Shown here one piece after another: positions 28,322 to 37,080 of a stretch of 64,000 nucleotides of DNA. Within the stretch, counting starts at the first letter, position 1. Every line of letters begins with the position of its first letter. The position numbers and the translations under genes were made by a program. Source of the stretch: Catenulispora acidiphila DSM 44928 (GTDB lineage: Bacteria; Actinomycetota; Actinomycetes; Streptomycetales; Catenulisporaceae); the NCBI RefSeq assembly GCF_000024025.1, contig NC_013131.1:7130001-7194000 (forward strand), written 5' to 3'. The notes beneath the pieces are model-generated. The model had not been told where the DNA came from. It ran no database searches and was given only the letters and a program-made list of their open reading frames with translations.

Positions 28322-28401
28322 CCGCCGATGGGTAAAGTCTGAAAGCGGTCGGCCGCCGACGAGCAGACCTCCGGACTACCACCCCAAGGCGGACCCCTGA
28401 C

Positions 28402-28866
28402 ATGCCCCGCACCATCGCCACCAACACCTCCGTCGACCTCGACGCGCTCCTGGAGTTCGTCCGTCCCCGCCACCGCGCCCTGCTGATCACCCGCCGCGCC
28501 GACGGCAGCCCGCAGGCCTCCCCCCTGACCTGCGGCGTCGACGACGACGGCCGCCTGGTCATGTCGACCTACCCCGAGCGCGCGAAGACCACCAACGCCC
28601 GCCGCGACACCGCCGTCAGCGTCGTGATCCTTTCCGACGAGTGGAACGGACCCTGGGTCCAGATCGACGGCGAGGCCGAGGTCCTGGACATCCCGGACTC
28701 GGTCGAACCGCTGGTGGAGTACTTCCGCACCATCTCCGGCGAGCACCCCGACTGGGACGAGTACCGCGAGGCGATGGTGAAGCAGGGCAAGTCGCTGATC
28801 CGCGTCACGCCGCGGCGCTGGGGTCCGGTGGCGACCGGCGGATTCCCGGCGCGGCTGGCGGATTGA
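28402..28866 (+). CDS. PPOX-class F420-dependent oxidoreductase-like protein
   Basis: A 154-residue split-barrel flavoprotein-type protein. Sequence such as ALLITRRADGSPQASPLTCG, VMSTYPERAKTTNARRDTAV and VQIDGEAEVLDI follows the PPOX-class family in which a conserved Arg/Lys-rich loop binds FMN or F420. In actinobacteria most such proteins use F420; that is family knowledge, not shown here. The preceding 80 bp hold no other feature that I can support. Confidence 0.83.
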   Translation: MPRTIATNTSVDLDALLEFVRPRHRALLITRRADGSPQASPLTCGVDDDGRLVMSTYPERAKTTNARRDTAVSVVILSDEWNGPWVQIDGEAEVLDIPDSVEPLVEYFRTISGEHPDWDEYREAMVKQGKSLIRVTPRRWGPVATGGFPARLAD

Positions 28867-29000
28867 GCCGCGCCGGAGTCGATCGCGGTTTGGACAGCCC
28901 TCGTTAACGTGGCGTTCGAATGGTGTTCCGCCTTGTCGGCGGCGAGCCCTCTAGCTTGCCGAGCAGGATGATCAGCGGCGCGCCGAAGGACGGAACCTCC

Positions 29001-30119
29001 ATGACGAATCCGGATGCGGAATCAGCGGACGTACTTGTCGTCGGCGCCGGCATCGTGGGACTGGCGTGCGCTTACGAGGCAGCCGAGCGCGGGCTCTCGG
29101 TCGTCGTCGTCGAGCGCGACGCCCGCGCCACCGGCGCCTCGGTCCGCAACTTCGGGCACGCCTGCGCGACCGCCCAGTCCGGCAAGGCTCTCGGCTACGG
29201 CCGCGTGGCGCGCGAGGTCTGGCTCCGGCTGGCCGACGCCGCCGGGTTCTGGGCCGAGCGCACCGGAACCCTGATGGTCGCCCGCAGCTCGGAGGAACTC
29301 GCCGTCCTGGAGGAGTTCTCCGACCTGCGCGGCGAGGAGGCGCAGATGGTGACGGCGGCCGAAGTGGCCGAGCACGCCGGCTTCGGCGCGGGCGTGGTCG
29401 GCGGAGCGTGGCTGCCGCAGGACCTGCGCGTGGACCCCCGCGAGGCCGTCGCGAAGATAGCCGCGTACCTACAGGCGCGCGGCGTCCGCTTCCACTGGAA
29501 CACGACGGCACACGGCATCGAGCCCGGCGAGGTCACGACAAGCCGCGAAACCCTGCACGCCGACCAGATCGTCGTGGCGACCGGACACGACGTCGACCGC
29601 CACTTCCCGCAGCTGGCCGCAGCGCACGGCGTCCAGCGCTGCGCACTGCGCATGCTCCGCGTCGAGAACCCCGGTGGCGGCGCTATCGAACCGGCCGTCC
29701 AGACCGGCTTTTCGATGCTCCGCTATGGCGGCTTCGCCGAATGCCCCTCACTGCCGACCCTGCGCGACCGCCTCACCCGCGAGACCCCCGACCTGGTCGC
29801 CATCGGCCTGAACCTGATGTTCACGCAACGCCCCGACGGCACGCTGACCATAGGCGACACGCACAGCTACGCCACGACGCCCGCCCCCTTCGAGGACGAA
29901 GAACTCGACGCCGCAGTCCTTCGCGAGACGGCGAAGCTGCTCGGCGCGGAGCGCCTGACGGTGCGCGAGCGCTGGCGCGGCATCTACGCCTCGGCGCCGG
30001 AGCCGTTCCTCGATGCGACACCGGTGAAGGGCGTGCGCGTCGCAGCGGTGACGGCAGGAGTCGGGATGACGACGGGGTTCGGTTTCGCTCGCGAGGTCAT
30101 GACGGATGTGCTGGCCTAG
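29001..30119 (+). CDS. FAD-dependent oxidoreductase of the TIGR03364 type
   Basis: A 372-residue DAO-family flavoprotein. The N-terminal FAD-binding site is VLVVGAGIVGLACAYEAAER, followed by RDARATGASVRNFGHACATAQ; the C-terminus has GVRVAAVTAGVGMTTGFGFA. The RNFGH-containing segment is characteristic of the TIGR03364 subfamily, found elsewhere beside phosphonatase-like hydrolases and proposed to act in phosphonate breakdown. No phosphonate gene is present here. I start at the ATG encoding MTNPDAESADV. It converges with the dehydrogenase gene (9-bp gap). Confidence 0.85.
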   Translation: MTNPDAESADVLVVGAGIVGLACAYEAAERGLSVVVVERDARATGASVRNFGHACATAQSGKALGYGRVAREVWLRLADAAGFWAERTGTLMVARSSEELAVLEEFSDLRGEEAQMVTAAEVAEHAGFGAGVVGGAWLPQDLRVDPREAVAKIAAYLQARGVRFHWNTTAHGIEPGEVTTSRETLHADQIVVATGHDVDRHFPQLAAAHGVQRCALRMLRVENPGGGAIEPAVQTGFSMLRYGGFAECPSLPTLRDRLTRETPDLVAIGLNLMFTQRPDGTLTIGDTHSYATTPAPFEDEELDAAVLRETAKLLGAERLTVRERWRGIYASAPEPFLDATPVKGVRVAAVTAGVGMTTGFGFAREVMTDVLA

Positions 30120-30128
30120 CACTAGGCC

Positions 30129-31280
30129 TTAGGCGTGCCGGTAATACGCCTTGTTCGCGATCCGCCACCCACCCTCGCCGTCCACCAACAAGAAGATGTC
30201 GGTGAAGGTGTCCGCACCGTGGTGCAGCGTCATGCTGGCGGACGCGACGTTCCCGTGGACCCGAACGCTGTCGATGCGCCGCGTCCGGCTCGCCTCGTCA
30301 GCCGCGGGCTGCCCGCGAAAGAGCGCGCAGTACTCCTCCAACGGCCAGGAAACGAAAGCCCCGCCCCGGATTCCCTCGACATGCGCGCTGGCGAGAAACG
30401 CCTCGCGGAAGTGCGCGGGGTCGCCGGTCGCGTGTCCTCGAATGTAGGCGCGCAACGGCTCGAGCACGGCATCGTCCACAGCCGGTGTCGTCATCGCGAC
30501 CGCGATGTCAGCCTCGGGGACACCAGCCGCATCAGCCGCGTCAGCCAGTTCGGCAGCGCTCGACACCGGCTTCGACGAGGCGTCAGCCAGCAGCGCCATG
30601 TCCTTCGCCAGCGCCCCGATCGTGAACTCCGCCTCGGCGACAGAAGACGCGGTCGGTGGTTGGGTCAGGAAGTCCCGCTTGCGCGCGACAAGCCCGCCAA
30701 GCTGACCGAGTTCGAGCACGTCCAAAGCCTCGTCCCGGGACAACCCGAGCGCCTCAGCCTGCTGCAACGCGTCGCGCACCGCGAGGGCAGCACCGGCAAG
30801 ACTCGAGTTCGCCACCAACTTCAGCGCCGCAGCCTTGGCCGCGTCCTCGATCCGCAGCACGGTCCCGAGCGCTTCGAGGATCGGCTGGACCCTGTCGAAG
30901 GACTCTGCGTCACCGGCGGCGAGCAGCTTCAAAGCCCCAGCCGCCACGGCACGCACCGACCCCAGCACCGGTACGTGCACGTAGCGCGGCCCGAACCGCC
31001 GCGCGAACTCAGCCGCCTCGCCAGGCGCGATCGTGCTGGTGTTGAGCACGATCGCGTCCGCCTTCAGCGAGTCGCGAACATGGTCGAGCACCTCGCGGCA
31101 CGCCGTCCCGTCGAACAGGCACAGCAGGACGACGTCAGCCTTCTCCACCGCCTCGTTCGCGTCCGTACCGCCGGAACGCGTCCAGCCGACGACGCTCTGT
31201 CCCTGATCGCCGAGTCGGTTCGCGATCGCGGATCCGAGGTGTCCCAAGCCGAGAACGGCGATCGTCTGCGGTGTCTTCAT
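30129..31280 (-). CDS. NAD(P)-binding 6PGDH/HIBADH-type dehydrogenase fused to NTF2-like domain
   Basis: A 383-residue two-part protein. Residues 1-250 form a beta-hydroxyacid/imine-reductase-like dehydrogenase: Rossmann motif VLGLGHLGSAIANRLGDQG, then NTSTIAPGEAAEFARRFG and KLVANSSLAGAALAVRDAL with the catalytic-Lys position of the HIBADH family. Residues about 255-383 form an NTF2/SnoaL-like domain (GDPAHFREAFLASAHVEG, FTDIFLLVDGEGGWRIANKA). The fusion is unusual. I start at MKTPQTIAVLGLG. Downstream LysR and the dehydrogenase share a strand with a 97-bp gap. Confidence 0.85.
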   Translation of the reverse strand: MKTPQTIAVLGLGHLGSAIANRLGDQGQSVVGWTRSGGTDANEAVEKADVVLLCLFDGTACREVLDHVRDSLKADAIVLNTSTIAPGEAAEFARRFGPRYVHVPVLGSVRAVAAGALKLLAAGDAESFDRVQPILEALGTVLRIEDAAKAAALKLVANSSLAGAALAVRDALQQAEALGLSRDEALDVLELGQLGGLVARKRDFLTQPPTASSVAEAEFTIGALAKDMALLADASSKPVSSAAELADAADAAGVPEADIAVAMTTPAVDDAVLEPLRAYIRGHATGDPAHFREAFLASAHVEGIRGGAFVSWPLEEYCALFRGQPAADEASRTRRIDSVRVHGNVASASMTLHHGADTFTDIFLLVDGEGGWRIANKAYYRHA

Positions 31281-31377
31281 ATGCCGAGCCTGCAACATCA
31301 CCCGCTCTGCGACAAGCGCAGACTTCGCAGAGCATCCATGCGTAACACGCATGTCAGCGGCTCAGCGGCGTGCTACT

Positions 31378-32226
31378 TCACCGCTCCGCCATCCTCAGCA
31401 CCGCCTCGACGAACGAAGCGACCAACGGCCGCCGGTCGTGCTCGTTCCACGCCAGGACGAGATGGCTCGGCGGCGCATCGGCGACCGGAACGAGGACCAC
31501 GCCGGCCGGGAGCGCCGGGACGAGCGAGCGCGGCAGCACCTCGACCACCCGGCTCACGGTGATCATGTGCAGCATCTGGACCACGTCGGCGATGGCGGCG
31601 CTCCCTTCGGTATCAGAATCCTTACCGGCTCCCTTCCAGACCGGTCGCTTCTCCCCCTCGAGCTCCGTTAACCGCACCGAGGCACGCCCTGCCAATCGAT
31701 GCTCAGCCGGAAGAACGGCGACGCGGTCCTCGGTGTACAAAATCTCGTGTGCCAGGCCGTCGAGCGGATCGAAGGGCGCATAGAGCAGCCCGACGTCTGC
31801 CCGACCGTCGAGCAGGAATTCGGCGCGGTCGATCGGACCGCTGAACAGGATGTCCACGTACCGCGCGTCGGGCTGTTCGGCATACGCCGCAAGCATTCCG
31901 GACAGCAGCCCGCCGTCGCCGCCGGGCTTGAGCACGAGCCGCAGGTGTGTCTGTGCACCGCCCGCGCTCTGCGCGTGCCGCACCGCAGCACTGATCGCGT
32001 TGAGCGCGTGCCGACCGTGCTCCTGCAACGCCTTTCCCGCGCCGGTCAGCTCGACGTGCCGACTGGAACGCACGAACAATGCCACGCCGAGCCGGTTCTC
32101 GATCCGCCGGATCGCCTTCGACAGCGCCGGCTGAGCGATCGAGAGCCGCACCGCGGCCCGCCCGAAGTGCAGCTCGTCCGCGACCGCGAGGAAGTACTCC
32201 AGCTCGCGCGTCTCCAGGTCATTCAT
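31378..32226 (-). CDS. LysR-family transcriptional regulator
   Basis: A 282-residue LysR regulator. The N-terminal winged helix-turn-helix (residues about 5-64) reads TRELEYFLAVADELHFGRAA with LSIAQPALSKAIRRIENRLG. The rest is the effector-binding domain, ending in the window's usual Leu/Val-rich helices. It is divergent (70 bp) from a small gene at 32297 and sits upstream of the fusion dehydrogenase, either of which it may control. The effector is unknown. Confidence 0.92.
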   Translation of the reverse strand: MNDLETRELEYFLAVADELHFGRAAVRLSIAQPALSKAIRRIENRLGVALFVRSSRHVELTGAGKALQEHGRHALNAISAAVRHAQSAGGAQTHLRLVLKPGGDGGLLSGMLAAYAEQPDARYVDILFSGPIDRAEFLLDGRADVGLLYAPFDPLDGLAHEILYTEDRVAVLPAEHRLAGRASVRLTELEGEKRPVWKGAGKDSDTEGSAAIADVVQMLHMITVSRVVEVLPRSLVPALPAGVVLVPVADAPPSHLVLAWNEHDRRPLVASFVEAVLRMAER

Positions 32227-32296
32227 GCCTCCAGGTTATCGCTGAAGAACAAGACGGTCTTGGACGCCGAGCTACCTACGTGCCGAGAATTGACGC

Positions 32297-32626
32297 ATGA
32301 TCAACCACACCATGATGGTCTCCTTCGTCGAACCCCTACCGGATGCCGAGCTGGATCGATACCTCGCGGACATCGAACGCGTGCTGCTCGAGACCGGCGT
32401 CGTCCAGTCCTTCGCCTCCGCGCGCCACATCACGGTCCCCGGCGAGGAGGAGATTCCGGCGCTGATCGCGACCGTGATCGTGCAGATCGGTGTCGCCGAC
32501 CGCGACGCGCTGGCGAAAGCGTTCGCCGCGCCGGGGATCGAGGAGGTCATCGGGCACTGGCAGGCGCGCCATCCGTACAAGGTCGGTTGGGCGAACCACG
32601 AGCCTCTGCTTGCTACACAGCCCTGA
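32297..32626 (+). CDS. Small conserved hypothetical protein
   Basis: A 109-residue cytoplasmic protein: MINHTMMVSFVEPLPDAELD opens with a beta-strand and an amphipathic helix, and VIVQIGVADRDALAKAFAAP supplies a second beta-alpha unit. This suggests a ferredoxin-like/Dabb-type dimeric barrel, but I do not recognise the family. It diverges from the LysR gene, a common place for a LysR target. Its last 14 bp overlap the tail of the opposite-strand kinase gene. Confidence 0.65.
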   Translation: MINHTMMVSFVEPLPDAELDRYLADIERVLLETGVVQSFASARHITVPGEEEIPALIATVIVQIGVADRDALAKAFAAPGIEEVIGHWQARHPYKVGWANHEPLLATQP

Positions 32627-33773
32627 CGCGCGGCGTGTAGGGCGGAAAGGCGACCGGGTCGCTGACGTCCACGTCCGCATCGGGCCACCGACGCCGCAGC
32701 GCCTCACCCGCACTCCGCAGCCATCCCGACAGCGCGGGCAGAGCGCGGTACGCATCGGCAGTCCGGGCAGCCGACTCCACCGTCTCGACGAGTTGGAGTC
32801 GGCTGTGGTCGCCGGGTACACGCGCGTCGATATCGGCGAGGCGCTGGAGTCGCAGCAGTGCCCAAGCGGTGCAGGCAGCAGCCAGACCGAACCCATAACG
32901 CTGGTCGTCCTGCGCTTGCGGTACACCTTCGGCCAGCGCACGCCGATAGTGCTCGGCAAGACCACCGCTGCCGGTCGGGTCGCCGACGCTGATCCAGCGC
33001 GGTCCAGGGACGTACAGACAGACGGCGTCCAGCAGCACGTGGACGTAGCCGCCGGCTTCGAAGTCGATCAGGCGCGCATCGGCGGGCCCTGATTCATGGA
33101 CCAAACAGTTGTTGGACTCCGCATCGCCGTTGCTCAGCGCCAGAAACGGTCCCGGCGAGCACAGCTCGTCGAATGCGGCGGTCAGTTCGGAGGCAGCCGC
33201 TCCGGCGATCGGCACTCCGAGCGCGGTGGCGTCCTGGTGCCCTTGGGTCCAGAGCGTGGTGAACCTGCTTCGTTGATCCGCCGCCGATCTCGGCACGCCG
33301 AGCGCGTCGCAGCGTGCACGGTACCTCTCGCCATGACCAGCCGTCGCCGCACCCAACTCCCCCAGCGCCCGCGCGAAGGCTGCCAGCCGCTCGCGGTGCG
33401 CCCCGGCGCCGTCGCGGCAGATGAGCTGGTCGAGAGCGGCGCGCGGCGCGAGATCGTCCAGGACGAGGAATCCGCCGGGCAGGTCGGCAGCGATCACGCG
33501 CGGGGCGATCGCGAGTGCCAGATCGTCGCGCAGGAAACGCAATGCGGCGAGTTCGGTAGCCAGCCGCCACCTCTCCGCGCGGGCGAGGGCAGTACCAGCG
33601 CGCAACCACTTCACGATCACGGTCCTGCTGCCCTCGACCCCCGAGACCAGTACTCGGGCAACGGCCCACGGCTCGATGGGGTCCCAGCGCTCGACGGCGA
33701 CCGGCGCGCCGCAGACCTCCGTCAAAGCAGCTTCGACCGCGCCTAGGTGCAAGGGCGTCGCAGAATCGGGCAT
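32613..33773 (-). CDS. Aminoglycoside-phosphotransferase-like (APH-fold) kinase
   Basis: A 386-residue protein of the APH/choline-kinase fold. TVIVKWLR carries the ATP-binding Lys; DLPGGFLVLDDLAPRAALDQ is the hinge region; LSNGDAESNNCLV corresponds to the catalytic HGDxxxxN loop with the usual His replaced by Asn; LIDFEAGGYVHVLLD is the DFE metal site. Catalytic Asp, Asn and DFE Asp are all present, so activity is possible. The substrate is unknown. It ends tail-to-tail with the 32297 gene. Confidence 0.82.
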   Translation of the reverse strand: MPDSATPLHLGAVEAALTEVCGAPVAVERWDPIEPWAVARVLVSGVEGSRTVIVKWLRAGTALARAERWRLATELAALRFLRDDLALAIAPRVIAADLPGGFLVLDDLAPRAALDQLICRDGAGAHRERLAAFARALGELGAATAGHGERYRARCDALGVPRSAADQRSRFTTLWTQGHQDATALGVPIAGAAASELTAAFDELCSPGPFLALSNGDAESNNCLVHESGPADARLIDFEAGGYVHVLLDAVCLYVPGPRWISVGDPTGSGGLAEHYRRALAEGVPQAQDDQRYGFGLAAACTAWALLRLQRLADIDARVPGDHSRLQLVETVESAARTADAYRALPALSGWLRSAGEALRRRWPDADVDVSDPVAFPPYTPRVRAV

Positions 33774-33792
33774 CCGCGCACTGTAGCTGTCT

Positions 33793-34862
33793 TCAGTGCA
33801 CGGACGCAGCGACGCCGCTCATCGAGGTCCGGACAGCCAAGATCACCGCGAGCACCGTCGTCACCACGGCAACGCCGAACGCGGCGTGGAAACCGGCAGC
33901 CGCCGCGATCGTTCCGCTGAGCGGACCCGCGACCAGAATCCCGAGGTCCCAGAACGAGGTCATCGCCCCGACCGCCGCTCCCGCCGTCTCCGCCCGAGCC
34001 ATGCCCAACGTCATCGCGGCGGTCGCCGGATAGATGAGTCCGAGCCCGGCGCCGGTGATCGCGGCGCCTGCGAGCGTGACGACGAGATCCGGCGCCGCCG
34101 CCAACAAGATCAGCCCCGCGGCCTGCACCACCAAGGTGACGCAGGCGACCACCGCGCCGCCGTGACGATCGACCAGCGGGCTCCCGAACCCTCGGACCAC
34201 CAGGAACGCGCAGGCGAAGACGGGCAACGCCACGACCTTGCCCGCAGAGTGCCCCAGCGAGAGCACGAGCACCGCCGCGAGCGTGCCGTATCCGTATGCT
34301 GCCAAGCCGATGATCGACCCCGGCAGACTTACACCTGGAGGTACGAGCGGGCCCGGAATCCGTTTGGTAGTAACGAATTCCGGCTTGCGAGCGGTCGCCG
34401 CCAGGACCGCCGACACCAACGGCAACGCCGCGACCGTCCACCACACCGCGTCGGCGTTCGCGGCCTCCCCGATGGTCGCGGCGAGCACCGGTCCCAGCGT
34501 CAGCCCGCCCCACATGGACAAGCCGAACCAGCCCGCCACCCGGCCGCGCTGCTCGGGCAGCACGTCGGCGAGCACCCACGGCAGGGCGCCGGAGAACAGC
34601 GCCGCCTCCCCCGCACCCATCACGAGGCGGCATAGTAAGAGCACTGCGACATCGGGCGCGAACACCGTGCCCGCACCGGCTGCCGACGCCAGCAGCCCGC
34701 CGAGGACGACCACCGCGCGCGACCGTCCCGCATCGCCCCACCGGCCGGCGAAGGGGCGCCCGGCCGCCGTCGCGGCGAAGGCGGCGCCCACGACCAAGCC
34801 GGTCACCGCCGGTCCGACGTGGAACTTCGCGGACAGGAAGGGAGGGAGTTCCTGCAACGTCG
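33793..34862 (-). pseudogene. MFS transporter truncated at the 5' end
   Basis: Recognisable MFS homology starts abruptly at LQELPPFLSAKFHVGPAVTG, i.e. after the position of the first transmembrane helix, with motif A (GRPFAGRWGDAGRSRAV) and the rest intact to the stop. Sequence further upstream on this strand (to 34944 in the same frame) is unrelated Arg/Gly-rich translation of the TetR relic's antisense. About 350 residues survive. Without helix 1 it is probably non-functional. The break coincides with the break in the divergent TetR relic. Confidence 0.7.
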
Positions 34863-35072
34863 CGCACCCACCTGCACCGCTATCGCGACCTGCTCGAAGA
34901 CCGCCTCGCAGGCCTCGACATCGAGGACCCCGCAGCACTGGCACGTCGGCTGCTTCTGCTGATCGAAGGCGCCAGCGTGATCGTCACCATCGAGGGGAGC
35001 ACCGACGCCGGCGCGGATGCCCGAGAGGCGGCGGCGATGCTGCTGCTGGTGGCGTCAAGACGATCGGGATGA
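34863..35072 (+). pseudogene. TetR-family regulator relic (C-terminal part only)
   Basis: An open stretch ending in TGA at 35070-35072 encodes about 69 residues, including HLHRYRDLLEDRLAGLDIED and ALARRLLLLIEGASVIVTIE. This is the pattern of the last helices of TetR ligand domains. There is no helix-turn-helix and no start codon with ribosome-binding site; homology begins at the point where the opposite-strand MFS gene breaks off. It is read as the remains of the divergent regulator of that transporter. Confidence 0.65.
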
Positions 35073-35093
35073 CGGCGCGGCTAACGCCGGTCT

Positions 35094-35432
35094 TCAAAAA
35101 GCCTCCCAGCTCATGGCATCCGCCGTGGGGTCGAGCGGCGCCACCTCCCAACCGGTCAGGGACGGGGCAGCCGCGAGCGCTCGGTGACACAGCCGCAGAG
35201 CGACGTCGGTGGTGGAGCCGGCGGATCCAGCAGCTCCCGCTCCGGTCGGCAGGACGAACAGCACTGCGTCGACGGTCCCCGGCGCCGGGCCGTGCCGCGC
35301 CCGGATGTGTTCCAGCCGGTCGGTGGGGATCGCGGCGGCCCACAGGACGTCGACCACGGTCTCCGGGCTTGGAGGCCGGTCGCGGTTCGGGGCTTCGGCG
35401 CCCGCGGACAGCCGGACGGGGACGAGGTCCAT
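35094..35432 (-). CDS. 112-residue hypothetical protein, partner of the exported peptide gene
   Basis: A 112-residue protein starting MDLVPVRLSAGAEAPNRDRP with a central segment TVVDVLWAAAIPTDRLEHIR and VDAVLFVLPTGA, and a C-terminal helix ALRLCHRALAAAPSLTGWEV. It has one Cys, no signal peptide and no confident membrane segment. Its ATG lies 1 nt after the stop of the small exported peptide gene, so the two form one operon. I recognise no family. An immunity, processing or binding role is conceivable only from context. Confidence 0.6.
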   Translation of the reverse strand: MDLVPVRLSAGAEAPNRDRPPSPETVVDVLWAAAIPTDRLEHIRARHGPAPGTVDAVLFVLPTGAGAAGSAGSTTDVALRLCHRALAAAPSLTGWEVAPLDPTADAMSWEAF

Positions 35433-35433
35433 G

Positions 35434-35586
35434 TCAGCCGCCGCATGATGAGCACGGGACCGAGGCCACGGCCAGGTTCGCAGCCTGCTGAGTGGCGCCG
35501 GCGGCGGCCGCGGCGGCGTGGCCGGTCAGTGCGAACAGGGCGGCGACCAGGAGCGTGACGGCGGGTCGGCGGGCGGTTTTCGGCAT
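35434..35586 (-). CDS. 50-residue exported peptide with C-terminal CSSCGG
   Basis: A small protein: MPKTARRPAVTLLVAALFAL is a Sec-type signal peptide followed by an Ala-rich cleavage region (TGHAAAAAAGA), leaving a mature peptide of roughly 20 residues, TQQAANLAVASVPCSSCGG. The only two cysteines are in the C-terminal CxxC. The frame continues upstream without a start before 35769, but the ATG at 35586 best explains a signal peptide. No known peptide family is recognised. The next gene is 1 nt away. Confidence 0.6.
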   Translation of the reverse strand: MPKTARRPAVTLLVAALFALTGHAAAAAAGATQQAANLAVASVPCSSCGG

Positions 35587-35661
35587 GGCGGTATCCCCAT
35601 CGCTGTGGTCGGTGATCGGTGGCCGGTGATCGTCCGCGGGGCGGCGAGCGGCGTCCCCGGC

Positions 35662-35691
35662 GCCGGCTCCGGCGTGTCGTCCGGAGCCGGC
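35662..35691. promoter_or_regulatory. 11-bp-arm hairpin in the peptide/LuxR intergenic region
   Basis: GCCGGCTCCGG / CCGGAGCCGGC, perfect 11-bp arms with an 8-nt loop, 75 nt upstream of the exported-peptide ATG. It could form in that gene's leader RNA (attenuator or stability element) or be an operator. Confidence 0.5.
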
Positions 35692-35738
35692 ACATAGAAC
35701 TCTGCCAAGCGGTGACCTGCACAGGAAGGGAAATCCGA

Positions 35739-35767
35739 GGCACCAAGACGCCTGGCAGCTTGGTGCC
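35739..35767. promoter_or_regulatory. Inverted repeat GGCACCAAG-N11-CTTGGTGCC
   Basis: Perfect 9-bp arms with an 11-nt spacer, midway in the 363-bp gap between the exported-peptide gene and the LuxR-type regulator. Centre-to-centre spacing of the half-sites is 20 bp, about two helical turns, as expected for a dimeric regulator. The rest of the gap (35587-35949) shows no gene that I can support. Confidence 0.5.
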
Positions 35768-35949
35768 AATCCCGGCGCAGCTCACCATCGGCGCGGCCGG
35801 CGGAGCAGGATATTGGCACGCCTCAGAATTCGCTTCCGCACCCCTTCCGTCGGACCACCGGAAATGCGAAGATCTTTATCCGGCGCTGCGATCGGTGGGG
35901 GAACACTTGCCGCGGCGCCCTATCGAAGCTGACGCACAGGGGGTATGCC

Positions 35950-36957
35950 ATGCCTGCCTCGGCCCGTATCGACGTGGCCACACTGCTGGGACTCGGGCTG
36001 GAGGAACGGCTCGCTCAACTATGGATCGCAATGGCGTCCGCGCCCGGCGCCGGCGTCGAAGAGCTCGCCGATGTCCTGGGCATCAGCGAGTCCCAGGCGC
36101 GCGTGGCGCTGGACGCCCTGGCCGACCGCGCCCTGGTCCGCGTCTCTCAGCAGACCCCTGGTCTGCTCGTGCCGGTGACCGCCGAGGCCGCGCTCAGGCA
36201 GTTGCTGCGCCGCCAGGAAGAGGAGTTGGCCGAGCAGCAGCGCCGGATCGAGGAGCAGCGGGACCAGATCACGAAGGCCGTCTCGGCATCAGCCCGGGAC
36301 AGCGACGACGGCCGCGTCGAGCACATCGTCGGCGCCGACGCCATCCACGCCCGCTTCGAGCAGCTCGCCTACCGCACCGAGACCAGCATCGACTCGCTGC
36401 TGCCGGTGACCGGCCTGCCCGCCCAGATGCTCTCCGACGCCAAGCCGCTGGACGTCGATCTGCTCCAGCGCGGCGTGGCCATGCGCTCGCTCTACCTCGA
36501 GGCCATCCGCAACGACGCGCCCCTCATGGCCTACGCCCGCGACATGCAGGCCGCCGGCGCCGACGTCCGCACCAGCCCCACGCTGCCGCAGCGGCTGTTC
36601 ATCAGCGACCGCTGCCTCGCCGTCGTCCCGGTGGACCCCTCGACCCGCGCCCACGGAGTGCTGCTGGTCCGGACGCCTGGAGTCGTCGCCTCACTGCTCG
36701 AACTCTTCGAAACCGTGTGGCACAACGCCGCCCCGCTCGACGTCGGCAACCCCATCGACACCGCCACCGGCCTGTCCGACACCGAACGCATCCTGCTCAC
36801 CATGCTCGCCGACGGCGCCACCGACGAGAGCGCCGCCAAGCGGCTCGGGGTCTCGCTGCGCACGGTCCGGCGCATCATGGCGGACCTCATGCGGCGCCTG
36901 GACGCCGGATCGCGGTTCGAGGCGGGGATCAAGGCTGCTCGGCGGGGATGGCTGTAA
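35950..36957 (+). CDS. TrmB-like/LuxR-type HTH transcriptional regulator
   Basis: A 335-residue regulator. The N-terminal winged helix (about residues 10-70; GVEELADVLGISESQARVAL) is TrmB-like, followed by a Gln/Glu-rich coiled coil (about 85-115), a phospholipase-D/HKD-like middle region, and a C-terminal LuxR helix-turn-helix (about 275-335; LADGATDESAAKRLGVSLRT, then VRRIMADLMRRLDA). GGGGG lies 6 nt before the ATG. It is divergent from the exported-peptide operon and is the likely regulator of it. The same domain layout occurs widely in Streptomyces-type genomes. Confidence 0.85.
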   Translation: MPASARIDVATLLGLGLEERLAQLWIAMASAPGAGVEELADVLGISESQARVALDALADRALVRVSQQTPGLLVPVTAEAALRQLLRRQEEELAEQQRRIEEQRDQITKAVSASARDSDDGRVEHIVGADAIHARFEQLAYRTETSIDSLLPVTGLPAQMLSDAKPLDVDLLQRGVAMRSLYLEAIRNDAPLMAYARDMQAAGADVRTSPTLPQRLFISDRCLAVVPVDPSTRAHGVLLVRTPGVVASLLELFETVWHNAAPLDVGNPIDTATGLSDTERILLTMLADGATDESAAKRLGVSLRTVRRIMADLMRRLDAGSRFEAGIKAARRGWL

Positions 36958-37080
36958 CTGTTCCAGAGCTGTGCGCCTCTAGTACCGGTGAGAGACGATG
37001 CTTTAGCGCATCAGGGCACTGACGACACGGTCTTGAGACAGTAACCCTCGGATCCGGCCACCATGGCACGCAGGATCTGT

